NCBI RefSeq assembly: GCF_002027705.1
Contig: NZ_MBTG01000026.1
Coordinates: forward strand, 1-64,000
Source of the DNA: Paenibacillus ferrarius
Lineage (GTDB): Bacteria; Bacillota; Bacilli; Paenibacillales; NBRC-103111
Direction: 5' to 3'
DNA length: 64,000 bases
Shown: positions 49,020 through 59,200 of the stretch, one piece after another
Layout of the letters: every line of letters begins with the position of its first letter
How positions within the stretch are numbered: position 1 is the first letter of the stretch
The notes under the pieces: generated by a model
The model's database searches: none
What the model was told of the DNA's origin: nothing
The model's input: only the letters and a program-made list of their open reading frames with translations
Made by a program: the position numbers and the translations under genes

Positions 49020-49313
49020 TCAACCTTCCCAAACTAACTCGCGCCAATTTGGTGGAATGATACCATCTTTAAGAGCCTTTGCAATCATACCTCTATGCCG
49101 CACATCCGCACGTAACACATGACATCTACGACATAGCGTTCTCAGATTATTTAATGCGTTACTACCAAGTTTACCAGATCGTATATGATCGATATGGCAG
49201 TCCCATAGTGATACAGGGGAATTACAACGAACGCATTTCTGCCGATCCCTTTCCCAGATAACAGGGCGGATCAATTGAAACCATATCTCTCTAGGAGGTC
49301 GCTTTTTGGGCAT
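49020..49313 (-). CDS. HNH endonuclease
   Basis: A 97-residue HNH nuclease. CVRCNSPV and CRRCH give the two zinc pairs, and CHIDHIRSGKLGSNALNNLRTLCRRCH contains the H-N-H core (DHI with the first His, N in NNLRTLC, and the last His). The ATG at 49313 has GAGG in good position; a TTG twelve bases upstream is possible. It overlaps the end of the preceding gene, so the two are translated together. Phage-type HNH genes of this size often serve packaging or homing; the target is unknown. Confidence 0.85.
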   Translation of the reverse strand: MPKKRPPREIWFQLIRPVIWERDRQKCVRCNSPVSLWDCHIDHIRSGKLGSNALNNLRTLCRRCHVLRADVRHRGMIAKALKDGIIPPNWRELVWEG

Positions 49314-49887
49314 TATTAGCCTCAAATGAAACTACTTCAAACCGTCCCATTCCAATTGAACGGCCATCCGCAAGTCCAACCAACTTACCAGCATCTATAC
49401 ACACAGCCTCCATTTGAGTTCGGTTCACTAATGTTACGTCCCATAGTAAAGTGAAACTAGTCTCCCATCCGGGGGAAAGTCCTAATCGGTAACGAACATT
49501 TCTGCCTTTAGTGGCGGGGTTGCGAATAGATTGAACATCAACATATACAGCCTGACTGGAGTTCGTAGTAATATCCCCTTGATTGTTTATAAATCGATTT
49601 AATAAGATTTTATCGTCAATGACCTGTAATGTGGCGGACAAGTCTGACTGAATCGAACCTCGTCCCTTTTTAGTATATCTTGCGGCATCTCGGAGGCAAC
49701 CAAATATGTATGTTGAACTGAGATAAAGTTGTCCTCCGGATGTAGCGGTATAAGTTCGTTTCCACTCTTCTGGATCATTCCCAGCTACACCAGTTCTTTC
49801 TTTCTTTTGAAGTGAAATCGTATCAGGGGTAAAGCAGTGGAAAAGTAATGGTCTCGTCCCTTTGATTTTTACTGTTGCTAGAATCAA
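49291..49887 (-). CDS. Hypothetical protein with RAMP-like glycine-rich C-terminus
   Basis: A 198-residue protein. The start TRPLLFHCF and the ending GKLVGLADGRSIGMGRFEVVSFE resemble the first strand and the glycine-rich loop of RAMP-fold (Cas5/Cas7-like) proteins, though phage proteins of unknown function share this pattern. TTG start with AGGAGG seven bases upstream. A possible promoter (TTGACT, then an A/T-rich -10) lies upstream on the minus strand. No CRISPR array or other cas gene is present. It overlaps the HNH gene. The fold is inferred from pattern only. Confidence 0.6.
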   Translation of the reverse strand: MILATVKIKGTRPLLFHCFTPDTISLQKKERTGVAGNDPEEWKRTYTATSGGQLYLSSTYIFGCLRDAARYTKKGRGSIQSDLSATLQVIDDKILLNRFINNQGDITTNSSQAVYVDVQSIRNPATKGRNVRYRLGLSPGWETSFTLLWDVTLVNRTQMEAVCIDAGKLVGLADGRSIGMGRFEVVSFEANNAQKATS

Positions 49888-50350
49888 GTAGATTTCCTCC
49901 TTGTCTACTCTTAGATTAAATAAGATGAGAAAAAGTCAAAGTGTTTGTTTGGTTCCATTGACCTATAGCAGTCATAAAAATCTTTGCGATAAATATTAGT
50001 GCATATTTATATCTATCTAGTTGAGTGATTCTCAGTGGTAAGTACTAGCATACCTTCTGCATACTCGACTTAATGTCTTGAGGCAAAAGCTACAATAATT
50101 GCAATGCGTTTAGGTTGTACAATTGATTGGCTGGATTGAGTGAGTAGGATCTTCGGAGTGGGAGAGGAGTATCAACAGATTGAGCATTTCTGTTGTAATT
50201 ACAACCTAGTACTGTCATAAATCAATTAAGAAGAATTATCTAAAGAATTTGTAGAAGAAATTTTATTAAGTCTGAATATTTTATAGATGTTTATATTATA
50301 CTACGATAAATTTATGATGTATATAATCTGTTGATGAAATGCCTATAAAA
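49888..50350. other. Divergent intergenic region
   Basis: No coding region is seen. TATAAT at 50322-50327 may be the -10 of the Xre gene. The region separates the minus-strand HNH pair from plus-strand genes. Confidence 0.5.
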
Positions 50351-50351
50351 T

Positions 50352-50371
50352 CTCTATCGTTATTGATAGAG
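50352..50371 (+). promoter_or_regulatory. Inverted repeat overlapping the xre ribosome site
   Basis: CTCTATC/GATAGAG is a perfect seven-base inverted repeat with a six-base gap. Its right arm runs into the Shine-Dalgarno sequence GAGGTGG, so it can be an operator, an RNA hairpin hiding the ribosome site, or both. Confidence 0.6.
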
Positions 50372-50380
50372 GTGGTATGT

Positions 50381-50731
50381 GTGAGTGATTTGGCTAAGAC
50401 CATTGGAGAATGGATAAAATATTTGCGTGAACAAAGAGGATTAAGCCAAGAGCGTTTGGGTGAGGTTTCTAGCTTACATCGGACATACATAGGACAAATG
50501 GAGCGGGGAGATGCTAACGTAACCCTTGAGACATTAGAGAAGGTTACAGAAGCACTAGGTATTTCTGTGGGTGAATTATTTAGATTAATTAATCCCGAAG
50601 AAGACATCAAAATGAGTACTACGTTATCTCAAATTATTACTGTGCTTCAGGGCAGGAGTGTAGAAGATCAAAAAGCATTATTACAAGTATTAGCAATTGC
50701 ATTTGACTGGAAGGACGGCAAATTGTTATAA
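50381..50731 (+). CDS. Xre-family helix-turn-helix regulator
   Basis: A 116-residue protein. Residues about 8-63 form the Xre/Cro helix-turn-helix (YLREQRGLSQERLGEVSSLHRTYIGQMERGDANVTLETLEKVTEALGI). The remaining 50 residues have no known domain. GTG start chosen because GAGGTGG is just upstream; an earlier in-frame ATG would place the inverted repeat inside the gene. It is probably the element's own repressor or controller of the genes after it. Confidence 0.88.
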   Translation: MSDLAKTIGEWIKYLREQRGLSQERLGEVSSLHRTYIGQMERGDANVTLETLEKVTEALGISVGELFRLINPEEDIKMSTTLSQIITVLQGRSVEDQKALLQVLAIAFDWKDGKLL

Positions 50732-50737
50732 GATGGA

Positions 50738-50766
50738 GGAGCACCTTAAATGGTGTTCCTTTTTTA
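50738..50766 (+). terminator. Terminator after xre
   Basis: Stem GGAGCACC/GGTGTTCC (50738-50745 with 50752-50759) and T7 tail. Confidence 0.88.
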
Positions 50767-50854
50767 CTAGATTGTGAGACTTTCAGTTTTCAACAAATGG
50801 TGTCCACAATACTGAAAATATACCTATCATCGCAACGTTATGAGGATGAAAAGA

Positions 50855-50968
50855 ATGGTTCATGGTGCGGTGCTTAGGAAAAAAAACCTGAAGAATATGC
50901 AACAATTCGCGTTGATCGGAAAATTGAGAGGAATGTTACCTGAGCAGCTGGATCTTTTTTACGATTGA
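50855..50968 (+). CDS. Small hypothetical protein
   Basis: A 37-residue frame (MVHGAVLRKKNLKNMQQF start, LPEQLDLFYD end) with TATGAGGATG upstream. It is basic with an acidic end and of unknown function. The rest of 50767-51276 shows no gene, only a very short frame near 50988 that stops after 16 codons and may be a gene remnant. Confidence 0.35.
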   Translation: MVHGAVLRKKNLKNMQQFALIGKLRGMLPEQLDLFYD

Positions 50969-51276
50969 GGAGGGATGAGAGAATAGAATGTTTGACAAAG
51001 ATGATGTAGTAATAGGACAAGCCTTATTAAGCATAGCCTAGTCTGTAATCTATTTAAAAAGTAGAAGTGGATAGATTTTATGGTGATTATTCAACTGGTA
51101 TGAGTACAAACGAGAACAACGTCTTTATAGGTCGGCATAACTAGCTACCACAAATATTGCTATGTAAAAGAAAGGGAAAGGAACTACCTGGAGTAGGGAA
51201 CATTTCCTGGTTAAAGCAGGAAAAAAACATAAAATGTCGAATATTTGTCTAAAAAAATTATAAGGTGGATGTAACG

Positions 51277-51945
51277 ATGTCCTTTGACCAAATACCGTTT
51301 GCAGCTGAGTTTGCTGAAAATCCTGAATCTCGTTGTCCTGTTGTGCTTCTATTAGATACGTCGTATTCCATGAACGGAGATCCGATTAGAGAGTTAAACG
51401 AAGGGCTGAAAATATTCAAAGATGAACTAATGGCTGACAGTATGGCAGTAAAACGTGTAGAAGTTGCAGTTGTTAGTTTTGGGCCTGTTCAGGTTGTATC
51501 GGATTTCCAAACCCCAGATATGTACTACCCTACAGAACTAGCCCCGAGTGGTGACACGCCAATGGGAAAAGCGATAGAGCAAGCAATCGATATGGTTCAT
51601 ACAAGAAAATCTATTTATAAGCAAAATGGAGTTTCCTACTATCGACCATGGATCTTTTTAATTACTGATGGGGGACCAACAGATAACTGGAGAGGTGCGG
51701 CGTCACTCGTAAAGGAAGGGGAAAACAACAAGTCGTTCATGTTTTTTGCAGTAGGTGTAGACGGAGCTGACATGGACACGCTGGGGAAAATATCAACGCG
51801 TGAACCGATAAAACTGAAAGGATTGCGGTTTAGAGATTTGTTCAGTTGGCTTTCCGCTTCCTTAAGTTCAGTGTCGCATTCTACCCCTGGTGATGCAGTA
51901 CCCTTGGAAAATCCCGTTACACCTGAAGGATGGGGGGCTGTGTGA
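51277..51945 (+). CDS. vWA-domain protein, TerY/YegL type
   Basis: A 222-residue von Willebrand factor A protein. The metal site DTSYSMNG near residue 30, the Thr in SGDTPMGKA and the Asp in [10 protein letters not shown] form a complete MIDAS. It belongs to the TerY/YegL group (COG4245). The ATG at 51277 has AAGGTGG upstream; a GTG 12 bases earlier is possible. It is first of three tightly packed genes (vWA, PP2C, kinase) matching E. coli yegL-yegK-yegI. The group is predicted to work as a signalling switch in stress or conflict responses. Confidence 0.88.
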   Translation: MSFDQIPFAAEFAENPESRCPVVLLLDTSYSMNGDPIRELNEGLKIFKDELMADSMAVKRVEVAVVSFGPVQVVSDFQTPDMYYPTELAPSGDTPMGKAIEQAIDMVHTRKSIYKQNGVSYYRPWIFLITDGGPTDNWRGAASLVKEGENNKSFMFFAVGVDGADMDTLGKISTREPIKLKGLRFRDLFSWLSASLSSVSHSTPGDAVPLENPVTPEGWGAV

Positions 51946-52724
51946 AAGCTAGCTGGAAATATGCTTTCGCATCTGTGAAGGGAACATCACACGAAAAAAA
52001 CGGACTTCCTTGTCAAGATGCTTCTCTTTGCGAAATTCTCAAGGATAAGAATGGGCAGGACATACTGGTGGCGGTAGTATCCGACGGGGCAGGAAGTGCC
52101 CAACTCTCGGACCAAGGTTCTAAGCTAATTTGTGCTTTGTTTATGGATGAAATGAAAGCATTGTTAGCGACAGGACAGGGAACAGAAGATGTGACAGAAG
52201 CCTTTTTTAAAACATGGCTTAATTACTTTCAAAAAGAAATTAAAGTAAGGGCAGAAATAAGTTTAGGCACGCCAAGAGACTTTGCCTGTACTTTTCTTTG
52301 CGCTATCATAAGTAACGAATGCGAAATTTTTGCTCAAATTGGTGACGGAGCAATTGTAGTTTCAAACGAATTGGATCAGTATTCGTGGGTCTTCTGGCCC
52401 CACCAGGGCGAGTATGAGAATACCACATTTTTCGCGACGGATGTCAAAGCAGAAGAGTGGCTTCAGTATGAACGTCGCAAAGGCGTGCCTTGTTTTGAAG
52501 TTGCTCTCTTTTCGGATGGTTTACAACGGTTAGCCCTACATTATCAGACTCAAAGTGCACACAGTCCTTTTTTTCGGCCATTTTTTAGTGCATTGCGCTC
52601 ACAAGAGCAGTCTGTTAGTGATAAGTATACTCAATCATTGATCTCATTTTTAGGATCGCCACCTGTCAATGAACGGACCGATGATGATAAAACGTTTATT
52701 CTCGTCACGAGAAGAGGCGATTAA
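51942..52724 (+). CDS. PP2C-family serine/threonine phosphatase, YegK type
   Basis: A 260-residue phosphatase. Metal-binding motifs are [24 protein letters not shown] and DDDKTFIL. It is the PP2C_2 subgroup found in TerY-P triads. The GTG at 51942 overlaps the vWA stop codon (GTGA), implying coupled translation; an in-frame ATG 12 bases upstream is less likely. It should remove phosphate groups set by the kinase next door. Confidence 0.87.
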   Translation: MKASWKYAFASVKGTSHEKNGLPCQDASLCEILKDKNGQDILVAVVSDGAGSAQLSDQGSKLICALFMDEMKALLATGQGTEDVTEAFFKTWLNYFQKEIKVRAEISLGTPRDFACTFLCAIISNECEIFAQIGDGAIVVSNELDQYSWVFWPHQGEYENTTFFATDVKAEEWLQYERRKGVPCFEVALFSDGLQRLALHYQTQSAHSPFFRPFFSALRSQEQSVSDKYTQSLISFLGSPPVNERTDDDKTFILVTRRGD

Positions 52725-52727
52725 CCT

Positions 52728-54674
52728 ATGCAAAATCGTATAATAGCAGTAAATAGTTTTGGGAAAAATGTGCCTTTTGGCAAGGAATTAGGGCGCGGAG
52801 GAGAAGGTAGCGTATTTGAAATATCTTCCGCTTCTAAAATTGTTGCAAAAGTATATCACCAAGCGCTACAGCCCAAAAAACAAGAAAAAATACTCACAAT
52901 GGTGCGTTTGCAGCAAGATCGATTATTAAAATTTTCAACATGGCCTGTAGACGTACTTAGGAATCCTAATAACGAAATAATCGGATTTATCATGCCGAAA
53001 CTTACAGGTAAAGAGATACATAAGTTGTACGGTCCCAAAACTCGATTAATTGAATTCCCTTACTCCACATATCCGTTTCTCGTTCATACGGCAGCGAATT
53101 TAGCGCGTGCATTTGCAGCTGTTCACGAAAGCGGACACGTAATTGGAGATGTGAATCATGGGAATTTTTACGTTTCGGATCAAGGAACTGTAATGTTGGT
53201 AGACTGCGATAGTTTTCAAATTAAAACTACACAAGACATTTTTCGCTGTGAAGTCGGTATCCCAATGTATCAACCGCCAGAACTTCAAAATGTTTCATCT
53301 TACCGGGATGTGGAGAGAAACTCGAATCATGATAACTTTGGTTTAGCAGTTTTTATTTTTATGTTATTGTTTATGGGCCGTCACCCCTTTGCAGGAGTGT
53401 ACTCTGGTCCTGAAGATATGCCTATTGAAAAAGCAATTGGACAATACAGATTTGCATACGGTAGCCATGCGGTAGCGAAACAAATGAAGCCTCCGCCTGG
53501 AGCACCATCCTTGACTTCAGCGCCTTCAGCTGTAGTTCAATTATTTGAGCGCGCTTTTGCACCAGAAGGAGTAAAGGGAAATCGCCCTAGCGCAGAGGAA
53601 TGGATAAAAGTGTTGGGGGAGTTTTCGGAAAATTTACAAAAATGTAGAACGAAAGAACAACATCACTATAGTAAGCATCTATCGTCTTGCCCTTGGTGCG
53701 ATATTGAAAATAAAATTGGAATTGTTTTATTCCTTTCCCAGGTTCGATCCTCCACTTCAGGCTCAGTAGGGCAACAAAATACTTTTGAGATAAAAATGAT
53801 TTGGGCCCGTATCGCGGCTGTTTCCGCCCCAGCTTCGGCGTTTACATTACCTGATTTTTCATCCGCAGTGGTTGCACCGTCTCAGACGGCACTTAAGGCA
53901 GCAAAGAAAAGAAAACGGATGAAGGGATTCACCCTATTATCTATTATAGCTGTTGATGGGACTTTGTTATCTCTAATTCCGCAAGCATCAGTATGGATTA
54001 TCATTGTATCAATCATCATTGCAATGGTAGTATTCCAATCTAAAAAACCAGTAAGTGCTTTCAAAGAAAGTTACGAAAAGGTAAAAAAAGAGCGGGATAG
54101 TTTAATTAGCAGATGGGCTATGGAAACGGGAGCAGAAGCGTTTTATAAGATGTATCATTCTTTAGAAAATATAAAAAGCGAGTATCAAAATTTAGATTCA
54201 TATCGAAACTCTCGATTAAAAGAGCTTCAATCTAAACAGCGAGATATCCAATTACAACGATATTTACAGAGCATACGCATTGCTAATGCAAGAATCGACG
54301 GAATTGGTTCCAGTCGAACCGCGACACTCCAATCATTTGGTATAGAAACCGCAGGAGATATCTCTAAGGCTGCCATTCGGCAAGTCCCTGGGTTTGGACC
54401 TTCTTTTACTAAGCGGTTATTAGACTGGCGAGATACAGTAGCTCGCCAATTTGTGTTTAATCCTAAACAGGCGGTTTCAACAGCTGATATTGCTACAATA
54501 GACCGAGATATTTCCATAAAAAAACAAAAGTTCGAACAACAATTATTAGTGGGGGCGTCCCAACTACAACAACTTTCTGACCAAATTAATTCCAAAAGAA
54601 CACGAATGCTTCAAGAAGCTAATTTGGTTGCAAAGAATTTTGCACAGGCAGAGGCAGACTATAAAACGCTATAA
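52728..54674 (+). CDS. Protein kinase with membrane segment and helix-hairpin-helix domain, YegI type
   Basis: A 648-residue protein. The kinase domain (1-310) shows the Gly loop GRGGEGSV (22-29), Lys41 in VAKVY, the catalytic loop GDVNHGN with Asp142, and LVDCDSF in place of DFG. A zinc-ribbon-like CPWC follows near 330. Two hydrophobic segments lie at about 400-440, a coiled coil at 475-515, and helix-hairpin-helix motifs at about 520-575 (DGIGSSRTATLQSFGI, VPGFGPSFTKRLL). This is the E. coli YegI layout. It begins three bases after the phosphatase. It may be a DNA-linked or membrane-bound kinase balanced by the phosphatase. Confidence 0.87.
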   Translation: MQNRIIAVNSFGKNVPFGKELGRGGEGSVFEISSASKIVAKVYHQALQPKKQEKILTMVRLQQDRLLKFSTWPVDVLRNPNNEIIGFIMPKLTGKEIHKLYGPKTRLIEFPYSTYPFLVHTAANLARAFAAVHESGHVIGDVNHGNFYVSDQGTVMLVDCDSFQIKTTQDIFRCEVGIPMYQPPELQNVSSYRDVERNSNHDNFGLAVFIFMLLFMGRHPFAGVYSGPEDMPIEKAIGQYRFAYGSHAVAKQMKPPPGAPSLTSAPSAVVQLFERAFAPEGVKGNRPSAEEWIKVLGEFSENLQKCRTKEQHHYSKHLSSCPWCDIENKIGIVLFLSQVRSSTSGSVGQQNTFEIKMIWARIAAVSAPASAFTLPDFSSAVVAPSQTALKAAKKRKRMKGFTLLSIIAVDGTLLSLIPQASVWIIIVSIIIAMVVFQSKKPVSAFKESYEKVKKERDSLISRWAMETGAEAFYKMYHSLENIKSEYQNLDSYRNSRLKELQSKQRDIQLQRYLQSIRIANARIDGIGSSRTATLQSFGIETAGDISKAAIRQVPGFGPSFTKRLLDWRDTVARQFVFNPKQAVSTADIATIDRDISIKKQKFEQQLLVGASQLQQLSDQINSKRTRMLQEANLVAKNFAQAEADYKTL

Positions 54675-54860
54675 ATATTGGGGAAAAGCACGAAACTAAC
54701 ACATTTCACTGTAGGTAGAACGAATTTGCTGTCAGTTTATTATAATAATTTAGGTGGATCAATTTAGACTTGCGTGTTCCAGTACTGGCTGTAACTTGGT
54801 TGTATGAGTCACCATGAAGCAACTTCTCCATAGCAAAATAATAGAGTGTAAGTAATAGAA

Positions 54861-54897
54861 TAGAAGCGGGCTGGGGGAAACCCTTCTCGCTTCTATT
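54861..54897 (+). terminator. Terminator after the triad
   Basis: Stem TAGAAGCG/CGCTTCTA (54861-54868 with 54888-54895) with inner GGG/CCC pairing and a short T stretch. The gap 54675-54934 has no gene. Confidence 0.75.
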
Positions 54898-54934
54898 CAT
54901 TTATTTTGTTAGACTAATAGCTAAAAGGGTGTTG

Positions 54935-55852
54935 ATGCAAATGGGAACTCGGCCAGTCATATTACTCAAAGAAAGAACTGATGATTTTAACAATATGCCA
55001 TTGGAGGAAACATTATTTTGGATTGAGAGATTCAGTTGCCATCTGGCGAGTGAAATCGACTTCTTAAAAATGTATGAAAGCGAACATGTGGAAGAGATCA
55101 GAAGATTATTAAACGAGGATACAATAAAGCGCTTTAAGGGAGTTGCGCTATCTCTTAAGTTTCCATATGAGAATTATCTTAATCATTCCGATCCTAATAC
55201 TAAGGAGATATTAGAACAAGGATTACTAGTCCAAAGTTGGTCATCGCTGGGATCCCTCTTAGAAAGTACTCTTCAGATATTCTTAGCCTTTTATTACCGG
55301 TTTTATCAAAGAAGTGAATGGTACAAGTGGGATAAAGAAGCTATCGCACAGATTGAAAAAGTGCTTATGGGAGATTTTAAATCACAGTTAGAAAGCATTA
55401 TTGAGCAAAATAAAATTATTGGTGATACGAAAGGGTTAACAAATGATATAAAGAAAAGTTTTCTTACCAAGGTTAAAGAAATTCTTAAGCATAAAATTCA
55501 ATTACCAAAAATTGAAAGAATTACTTTATCCGACTTAATTGATTTTTATTTTAGCGAGAATGTTATTGAAAGTAACGATTATAGCAAAGCGGATCTTCAA
55601 ATAATTAGAGATTACCGCAATGCAATTCACGCTTTTCAAGAGCGTCGCATAGGCTCGTGGGATGAGTATAATAATTATTTAAAAGCTGTTATCCTACTAA
55701 CAATTGACATGTTATCTCGATTGCCATCAATTCCCGACGCTGTCCCCTTTCCTGAATGGTATGTTAACGACAAGACCGAAATTACCATGCAAGAGAACAG
55801 GTGGTTTAATTACCGCCTTGCAGTAGACATTCAGCAACTAAAAAGGAGTTAA
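54935..55852 (+). CDS. Hypothetical helical protein with HEPN-like motif
   Basis: A 305-residue, mainly helical protein of unknown family. Residues 225-232 read RDYRNAIH, an R-x6-H pattern like the RNase site of HEPN domains, set in helices typical of that fold (IIRDYRNAIHAFQ). HEPN proteins are common toxins and RNases in defence systems. The ATG at 54935 follows AAAAGGG; an ATG six bases later is also possible. It lies 260 bases after the kinase, beyond a terminator, so it is probably a separate unit. The HEPN reading rests on one motif. Confidence 0.6.
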   Translation: MQMGTRPVILLKERTDDFNNMPLEETLFWIERFSCHLASEIDFLKMYESEHVEEIRRLLNEDTIKRFKGVALSLKFPYENYLNHSDPNTKEILEQGLLVQSWSSLGSLLESTLQIFLAFYYRFYQRSEWYKWDKEAIAQIEKVLMGDFKSQLESIIEQNKIIGDTKGLTNDIKKSFLTKVKEILKHKIQLPKIERITLSDLIDFYFSENVIESNDYSKADLQIIRDYRNAIHAFQERRIGSWDEYNNYLKAVILLTIDMLSRLPSIPDAVPFPEWYVNDKTEITMQENRWFNYRLAVDIQQLKRS

Positions 55853-56063
55853 GGCCCTCGAAGGTTGGGAGCTTTCACACCTCTATAGAGGGGTTCAGGA
55901 GGCTTTAAGACTGGCGCCAGACGGATAATAACGAAGCTATATTTAAGTAGATTCTAGGTGGCTGCGCGTCTATCGTTGGAGGAGTGGACGCGGTTAGAAA
56001 TAAGCTAACTTAAGAGGTAATGGAGAGCTTTGAAAAAACCGCTGGACTGGGTGTACCTACGGA

Positions 56064-56165
56064 GTAGTTTATTCCATTGTATTGACCCGAGATGAATTAG
56101 GGCGAATTAATGAGGTTTTAGAGTTTTTGGTTCCCGCTCTCCCAAGACAAAGCAGGGATACTTAA
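56064..56165 (+). pseudogene. Possible gene remnant
   Basis: An open stretch reading VVYSIVLTRDELGRINEVLEF then LVPALPRQSRDT has protein-like composition but no start codon or ribosome site. It may be the tail of a lost gene. The rest of 55853-56299 holds no gene. Confidence 0.3.
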
Positions 56166-56209
56166 AACGATAAACTGTATTTGACTGGAATGATTTGAAA
56201 TGCAGCAAA

Positions 56210-56232
56210 GCCTCAACCTATGCGATTGAGGC
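56210..56232. terminator. Hairpin downstream of minus-strand giant gene
   Basis: GCCTCAA/TTGAGGC (56210-56216 with 56226-56232). It lies 70 bases past the minus-strand stop. T tails are weak on both sides. Confidence 0.6.
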
Positions 56233-56299
56233 CATTTGTATGGCAGACCATGATTGTGCTTATAAACCACTACCCAATTGACTTGTCAGATGGCTAAAA

Positions 56300-59200
56300 C
56301 TATTCAAAACTCTCATTTTGAATACTTTCCCGTTTTGACTCCCACTCACGCTCCCTACGAATTTCTGCTTCAAATATTTTTTCTTCTTTATTTGCCCATT
56401 CTGCGACAAAAGAATCTTCATGCTCTTTTAAAACGCTTAATAAACTAAGGTGATTTTGCATTACCTCTGCTCGTGAACCCTCCCACGACATCGGCCTTAG
56501 AGTTGATTTAAACTCATTCAGAACCACAATAGGGTCAGAAGAGTTGGCAATGAAACGTAGTGCTAATGGAGTCCACTCCAATAGTTTATTATTTTCACTT
56601 TTTCGAAACGGCTCAATGGCTGAGGCTGCAATAGGGTATCTTGAACCAGGATTAATCTCACCCCAAGCAATAATTAGATCATCTTCAATATAAGATAAGG
56701 GGTTCGGCGTATCCTCTGATGAAAAAACTCGACGTATCATATAATTAAGTTCATCATTGGCACTGTCTCCTAAAAAAGAGTCGAGAAAGGCTAAAGGCTG
56801 TGTTTTAGCGATTGCTTCCAAGACATGATTGTAGTCCATAGTATAAATATCATAGTTTGTAAAAGCGTCAACAAGCCTGTTGCATAGAACTCTAGCATTT
56901 TCTTTTGCCGATTCAGTAGAAAAACATACGGTAATAAGGGTGCCTAGCTCATAATCCTTTTGATCTACAATATTTGTCTCTCTATTAAAAGGATATTTTG
57001 AAATTAGTTCTTGGGCGAAGGCAATAATAGTGTCACTTAAAGTATTTTCATTAGAATTACCATGTATCCGCATTTGCAAAATTTCAATTGATACTACAAC
57101 ACCTTCGGACTTAGAGGATATTAATCCTAGTAATTCACATAAATCGCTATCACTTATCGTTTGATGGACGCTCCCGTATGCCAAGTTCGCATATTGCGGT
57201 ATTGGCGTTATTCCAAGGTCTAGAGACCTTTTAAGTCTTTGAAAGCCCTGAATTGATATTTCTATGCTTGTTTGTAGCCAAGGATATACAGGGGCTAGAA
57301 TTATATTTGTAACAGCCTCATCAAGAAATGCCTCAGATATGCTAGAATTTATGCTAGAAATAGCATTTAAAAATCCACGCACTACTAGGAAATTTCTCTT
57401 TGATGCTTCTATAAGGAGAAGTTGTTTATTGAATTTCTGCCACATTTCTTCAGGATTAGCACAGCCATCTGCCAGGCCTTGGCCAAAACTAGCTAGGCGT
57501 GTTCCTTCATTGCTTAAAATATCTGGTAATAACTCGTTCAAAATACCATCCTGGGATGCCACCTCCCGTCCTATAGAACGGGTAATGATTTCGGCTTGGT
57601 GATAGTCATCAATTATTTGGGCATTTCCATTTTCGTTTTCATCAACCCAAATATGGCCATGACGAGTAAGAGCGTATAACCTTGCTCGTTCAATTAAAGT
57701 AAGTGGTTTTAGAATCACATCAAGGTTGTTTAAGCGAGTAAAGAGATTAGAGTCCATACGTGTTTTATCGAACTTTTTAGTAGTTCTTACAGCAACCCAA
57801 CCTTCTCTCCAAGTGCCTTTACTTGAAAGTTTCTCTGCGGCGAACTCGAGTGCATCATGCATGCCTGCCCTTGTCCATAGTCCTCTAAATTTTTCTGCCA
57901 AAAGGATTTTCGCTTGAGATGCTACTGGAGTCTCAGAGATCGCAAGAGATACAGTGTATCCTATGAATAACTTAAACCATTCTTCAATATCTTCTCTACT
58001 TCTTGGTGAATATCCATAGTCTCTTGGGCGAGTGCCAAACTCAAAACTGTGGTGAGAGCTAAAATGCCATGATTCTAATGATGCCCCTAACAAAGAAATT
58101 CCGAGAGAGACTCGATCATCAGAGTTCGAGTCTACCAAACAAGAGATTATGTTGAGCCTTTGTACAGGTGTTGCATGTGTACCAGACAGATAAATATAGA
58201 ACAATGATTTTAGCAGCGCTCTAATTGAATTATTATTCTCTTTAGGGTTTTCTGAAAGGGCAAAGCGACAAAGCAATAAAGCTGATCGTTCAAATAAATT
58301 TTTGTCATATGCCAGAGATCGTAGGAGTCTTGTGAAAACAGTATAATGGGCATTATTCCGTGTGAAGAAGTGTTGTGCATCGTCGCGGCTAGAGACTCTT
58401 TCGATAGCTGTAAGTGTTAGCTCTGGATTTATTGGAGCAATATTATTGAGTAAACTAATACCGAGTTCATTCAAGTTACTGATGTCTCCTAATAAACCGC
58501 TTTCCGAAAACCAATTATGAGTTATTTTGTTTGCTGCCTCACATTCATGTAAGTAGCTCAATCGTCGCGAAAAGGATTTTAAAAGCCTCTCTGAGCCATC
58601 TCTTTGAAACACATTATATATATTTTCAAGTGGGATGTTCTCGAGTGCTCTTTGCGCAAGCTTATTAGCAATTGCATGAGGCAATACAGCTCTCCATATG
58701 CCTCGTTGCTGTACAAGTTCTCGGCGCTTGAGTTCACTAACATGTTCATAAAGTTCCCGGACAGGCATGTCTACTAGAGAGCAAAGAAGGCTCAATTCAG
58801 AACTGGCACCTTCAACCGTCTGACTGTCGAATGAGTATACAAGTGAGCAAGCTTCTGCTGCTCTTAATAAATTACTATTGGACTCGTTCCTTTGTTGAAA
58901 TAATCTAATAAATAGCTGATTATCCCTTAAATTTGCTAAGTTTTCACCTTGTTGTATTGTACGAGCTAGTGCAATTGCAATACGCGAATTACCTCCTGAA
59001 ACTTCGGCAATGGTGCGAGCATCTACTTCGCTAATGTGTTTGAACCGAGTTCGAATAACTTTTTCAATTAGTTCAGAGGAAGCTGGTTCTAAACGAAACA
59101 CTTTGGTCTCTTCAGGTTGGTCATCCCTAACATCGTACTCAACTGTTATAAGACTGACTAAACTTCCTGAAGCTGAGCATATGGAGGTTAATCGGCTATG

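Noticed and set aside
49291-49887. CRISPR-Cas system
   Set aside because: Only one RAMP-like protein is present; no direct-repeat array, Cas1/Cas2 or effector helicase is seen in the window.
51930-51941. ATG at 51930 as the PP2C start
   Set aside because: The GTG at 51942 gives a standard GTGA overlap and a better-placed ribosome site, although the ATG cannot be excluded.
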